From contig JAKALX010000241.1 in NCBI GenBank assembly GCA_021823905.1, forward strand, positions 1 to 6,098: a DNA stretch of 6,098 nt. The letters run 5' to 3'. The notes beneath the pieces were generated by a model that saw nothing but the letters and a program-made list of their open reading frames with translations, searched no databases and was not told where the DNA came from. A program made the position numbers and the translations under genes. Shown here one piece after another: positions 5,103 through 6,098 of the stretch (its first letter is position 1; each line of letters begins with the position of its first letter). Source of the DNA: Chloroflexota bacterium. Its GTDB lineage: Bacteria > Chloroflexota > Dehalococcoidia > Tepidiformales > Tepidiformaceae.

Positions 5103-6050
5103 TCAGCGCGCCAGTGAGTCGACTTCGGCCATCTCCTCTGGCGTCAGCGTCCAGTCGCCGCAGGCTGCGTTCTGCTCAACCTGCTCCGGCCGAGTCGCCC
5201 CCGCGATCACGCTGCCGACGTAAGGTTTCGACGCGAGCCAGCCGATCGCGAGCTCCGTGAGGCCCTTGCCGCGCGCCTGGCAGAACCCGTCAAGCTTCTC
5301 GACGACCCCCCAGTTGCGCTCGGTCATGATCCGGTCGGCCATCGGCGCGGCGGCGGGCCCCGAGAGGCGCGCGCCTTCCGGGATCGCCTCACCCTTGCGG
5401 TACTTGCCGGTGAGGAAGCCGCTGGCCAGGGGGAAGTACGGCAGGATCGAGAGCCCGTACTTCTGAGCGGCCGGGACGAGCTCCTGTTCGATGCCGCGGT
5501 TCAGCAGGCTGTATTCGTTCTGGGCGGCGATGAACGGCGCGCGGTGCTCGCGTTCGGCCACGAAATGGGCCTCGGCGACCTGCCAGCCCGCGAAGTTCGA
5601 GTTCCCGATGTAGCGGACCTTGCCCTGCGCCACCAGGTCGTCGAGCGCTCGCAGAGTCTCCTCGATCGGTGTGCGCGGATCGGGCGTGTGCATCTGGTAG
5701 AGATCGATGTAGTCCGTGTTCAGGCGGCGCAGGCTGTCCTCGACCGCCTGCATGATGTACTTCCGTGAGCCACCCTGTTTCGGCAGCGGGCCTTCGCCCA
5801 TCTTCATCCCGAACTTCGTCGCCAGGACCACCTCGTGACGGCGGCCCTGGAGGATCTTCCCGAGGTATTCCTCGCTCCGGCCGTCGCCGCCATAGACGTC
5901 CGCCGTGTCGAGAAGGGTGATGCCCAGCTCGAGCGCACGGTTGACCACCGCGGCTGACTGCTCGAGATCGCAGCGGCGGCCGAAATTGTTGCAGCCAAGC
6001 CCGACGACGGAGACCCGCAGGCCAGAACGGCCCAGGTTGCGATAATGCAC
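5103..6050 (-). CDS. Aldo/keto reductase
   Basis: A complete 315-residue cytoplasmic NADPH-dependent oxidoreductase of the aldo/keto reductase superfamily, similar to bacterial general-stress or predicted-oxidoreductase members. The catalytic tetrad is complete: D48 and Y53 in LLDTADVYG (46-54), K79 in VVLATKFG (74-81) and H121 in DLYQMHTPD (116-124). Further hallmarks are GNSNF (149-153), QNEYSLLNR (177-185) at the nicotinamide-stacking region, and the late phosphate-binding stretch SVIAGATRPEQVEQN (280-294). The length is normal. The start is GTG at 6050-6048, supported by GGGAG with an 8-nt spacer and a TATACT box further upstream. It converges on the pyk and DUF2007-like unit with 5 bp between stop codons. 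Typical substrates are carbonyl compounds such as methylglyoxal or sugars' keto groups; the real one cannot be told from sequence. Confidence 0.95.
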   Translation of the reverse strand: MHYRNLGRSGLRVSVVGLGCNNFGRRCDLEQSAAVVNRALELGITLLDTADVYGGDGRSEEYLGKILQGRRHEVVLATKFGMKMGEGPLPKQGGSRKYIMQAVEDSLRRLNTDYIDLYQMHTPDPRTPIEETLRALDDLVAQGKVRYIGNSNFAGWQVAEAHFVAEREHRAPFIAAQNEYSLLNRGIEQELVPAAQKYGLSILPYFPLASGFLTGKYRKGEAIPEGARLSGPAAAPMADRIMTERNWGVVEKLDGFCQARGKGLTELAIGWLASKPYVGSVIAGATRPEQVEQNAACGDWTLTPEEMAEVDSLAR

Positions 6051-6058
6051 GAAGACAA

Positions 6059-6063
6059 CTCCC
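6059..6063 (-). promoter_or_regulatory. Ribosome binding site of the aldo/keto reductase gene
   Basis: Minus-strand GGGAG is followed by the 8-nt spacer TTGTCTTC and the GTG start at 6050, which decides this start codon. Confidence 0.65.
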
Positions 6064-6084
6064 GGAAACGATTGGATGCCGGGC

Positions 6085-6090
6085 AGTATA
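6085..6090 (-). promoter_or_regulatory. Candidate -10 element of the aldo/keto reductase gene
   Basis: Minus-strand TATACT (5/6 to TATAAT). A start of transcription about 7 nt downstream would give a leader of roughly 28 nt containing the GGGAG ribosome site. The -35 would fall beyond the right edge of the window. Stretch 6051-6098 shows nothing else. Confidence 0.45.
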
Positions 6091-6098
6091 CCGGGAAT

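Overview
The window is ordinary-looking bacterial chromosome of high G+C (about two thirds by eye), densely packed with genes and strongly G/C-biased at third codon positions. No gene marks the phylum. Gene content (a thioredoxin-reductase-like ferredoxin-NADP reductase, a peroxidase-related AhpD-fold protein, an orphan sulfur-carrier-like protein) and the intergenic heptamer repeats of the CGATTNN kind would suit a soil bacterium such as an acidobacterium, but this is a tentative inference. There is no phage, IS element, CRISPR array, rRNA or tRNA.

Left part (1-1525, minus strand): the 5' 274 codons of a ferredoxin-NADP+ reductase run off the left edge. Upstream of it, after a 136-bp gap holding a possible terminator and a leader hairpin, lies a complete peroxidase-related AhpD/carboxymuconolactone-decarboxylase-fold protein. 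Both are redox genes, but they are probably transcribed separately.

Middle (1526-3165, plus strand): a 65-bp divergent promoter region leads to a 78-residue MoaD/ThiS-like ubiquitin-fold protein ending in Gly-Gly. Just after its stop codon comes a pair of short tandem-repeat arrays (five 7-bp units, a 29-bp spacer, five 7-bp units in inverted orientation). The second array contains the only plausible start codon of the next gene, a 12-helix MFS exporter of the MFS_3 type.

Right part (3166-6098): a promoter-like element precedes a 32-codon leader ORF whose stop overlaps the GTG start of pyruvate kinase (pyk) by 4 nt. A small DUF2007-like membrane-anchored protein begins at the base after the pyk stop. 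These three reading frames look like one transcription and translation unit. An aldo/keto reductase converges on them from the right, with only 5 bp between the two stop codons and its own promoter at the right edge.

The points most worth a second look are: the paired heptamer arrays and the start codon inside them; a recurring TANNNT hexamer 6-7 nt before three start codons that lack a Shine-Dalgarno sequence, suggesting leaderless transcripts; the coupled leader ORF of pyk; and a Lys-type cation-site motif in the pyruvate kinase that predicts K+ independence. I see no clear evidence of an undescribed multi-gene system here.
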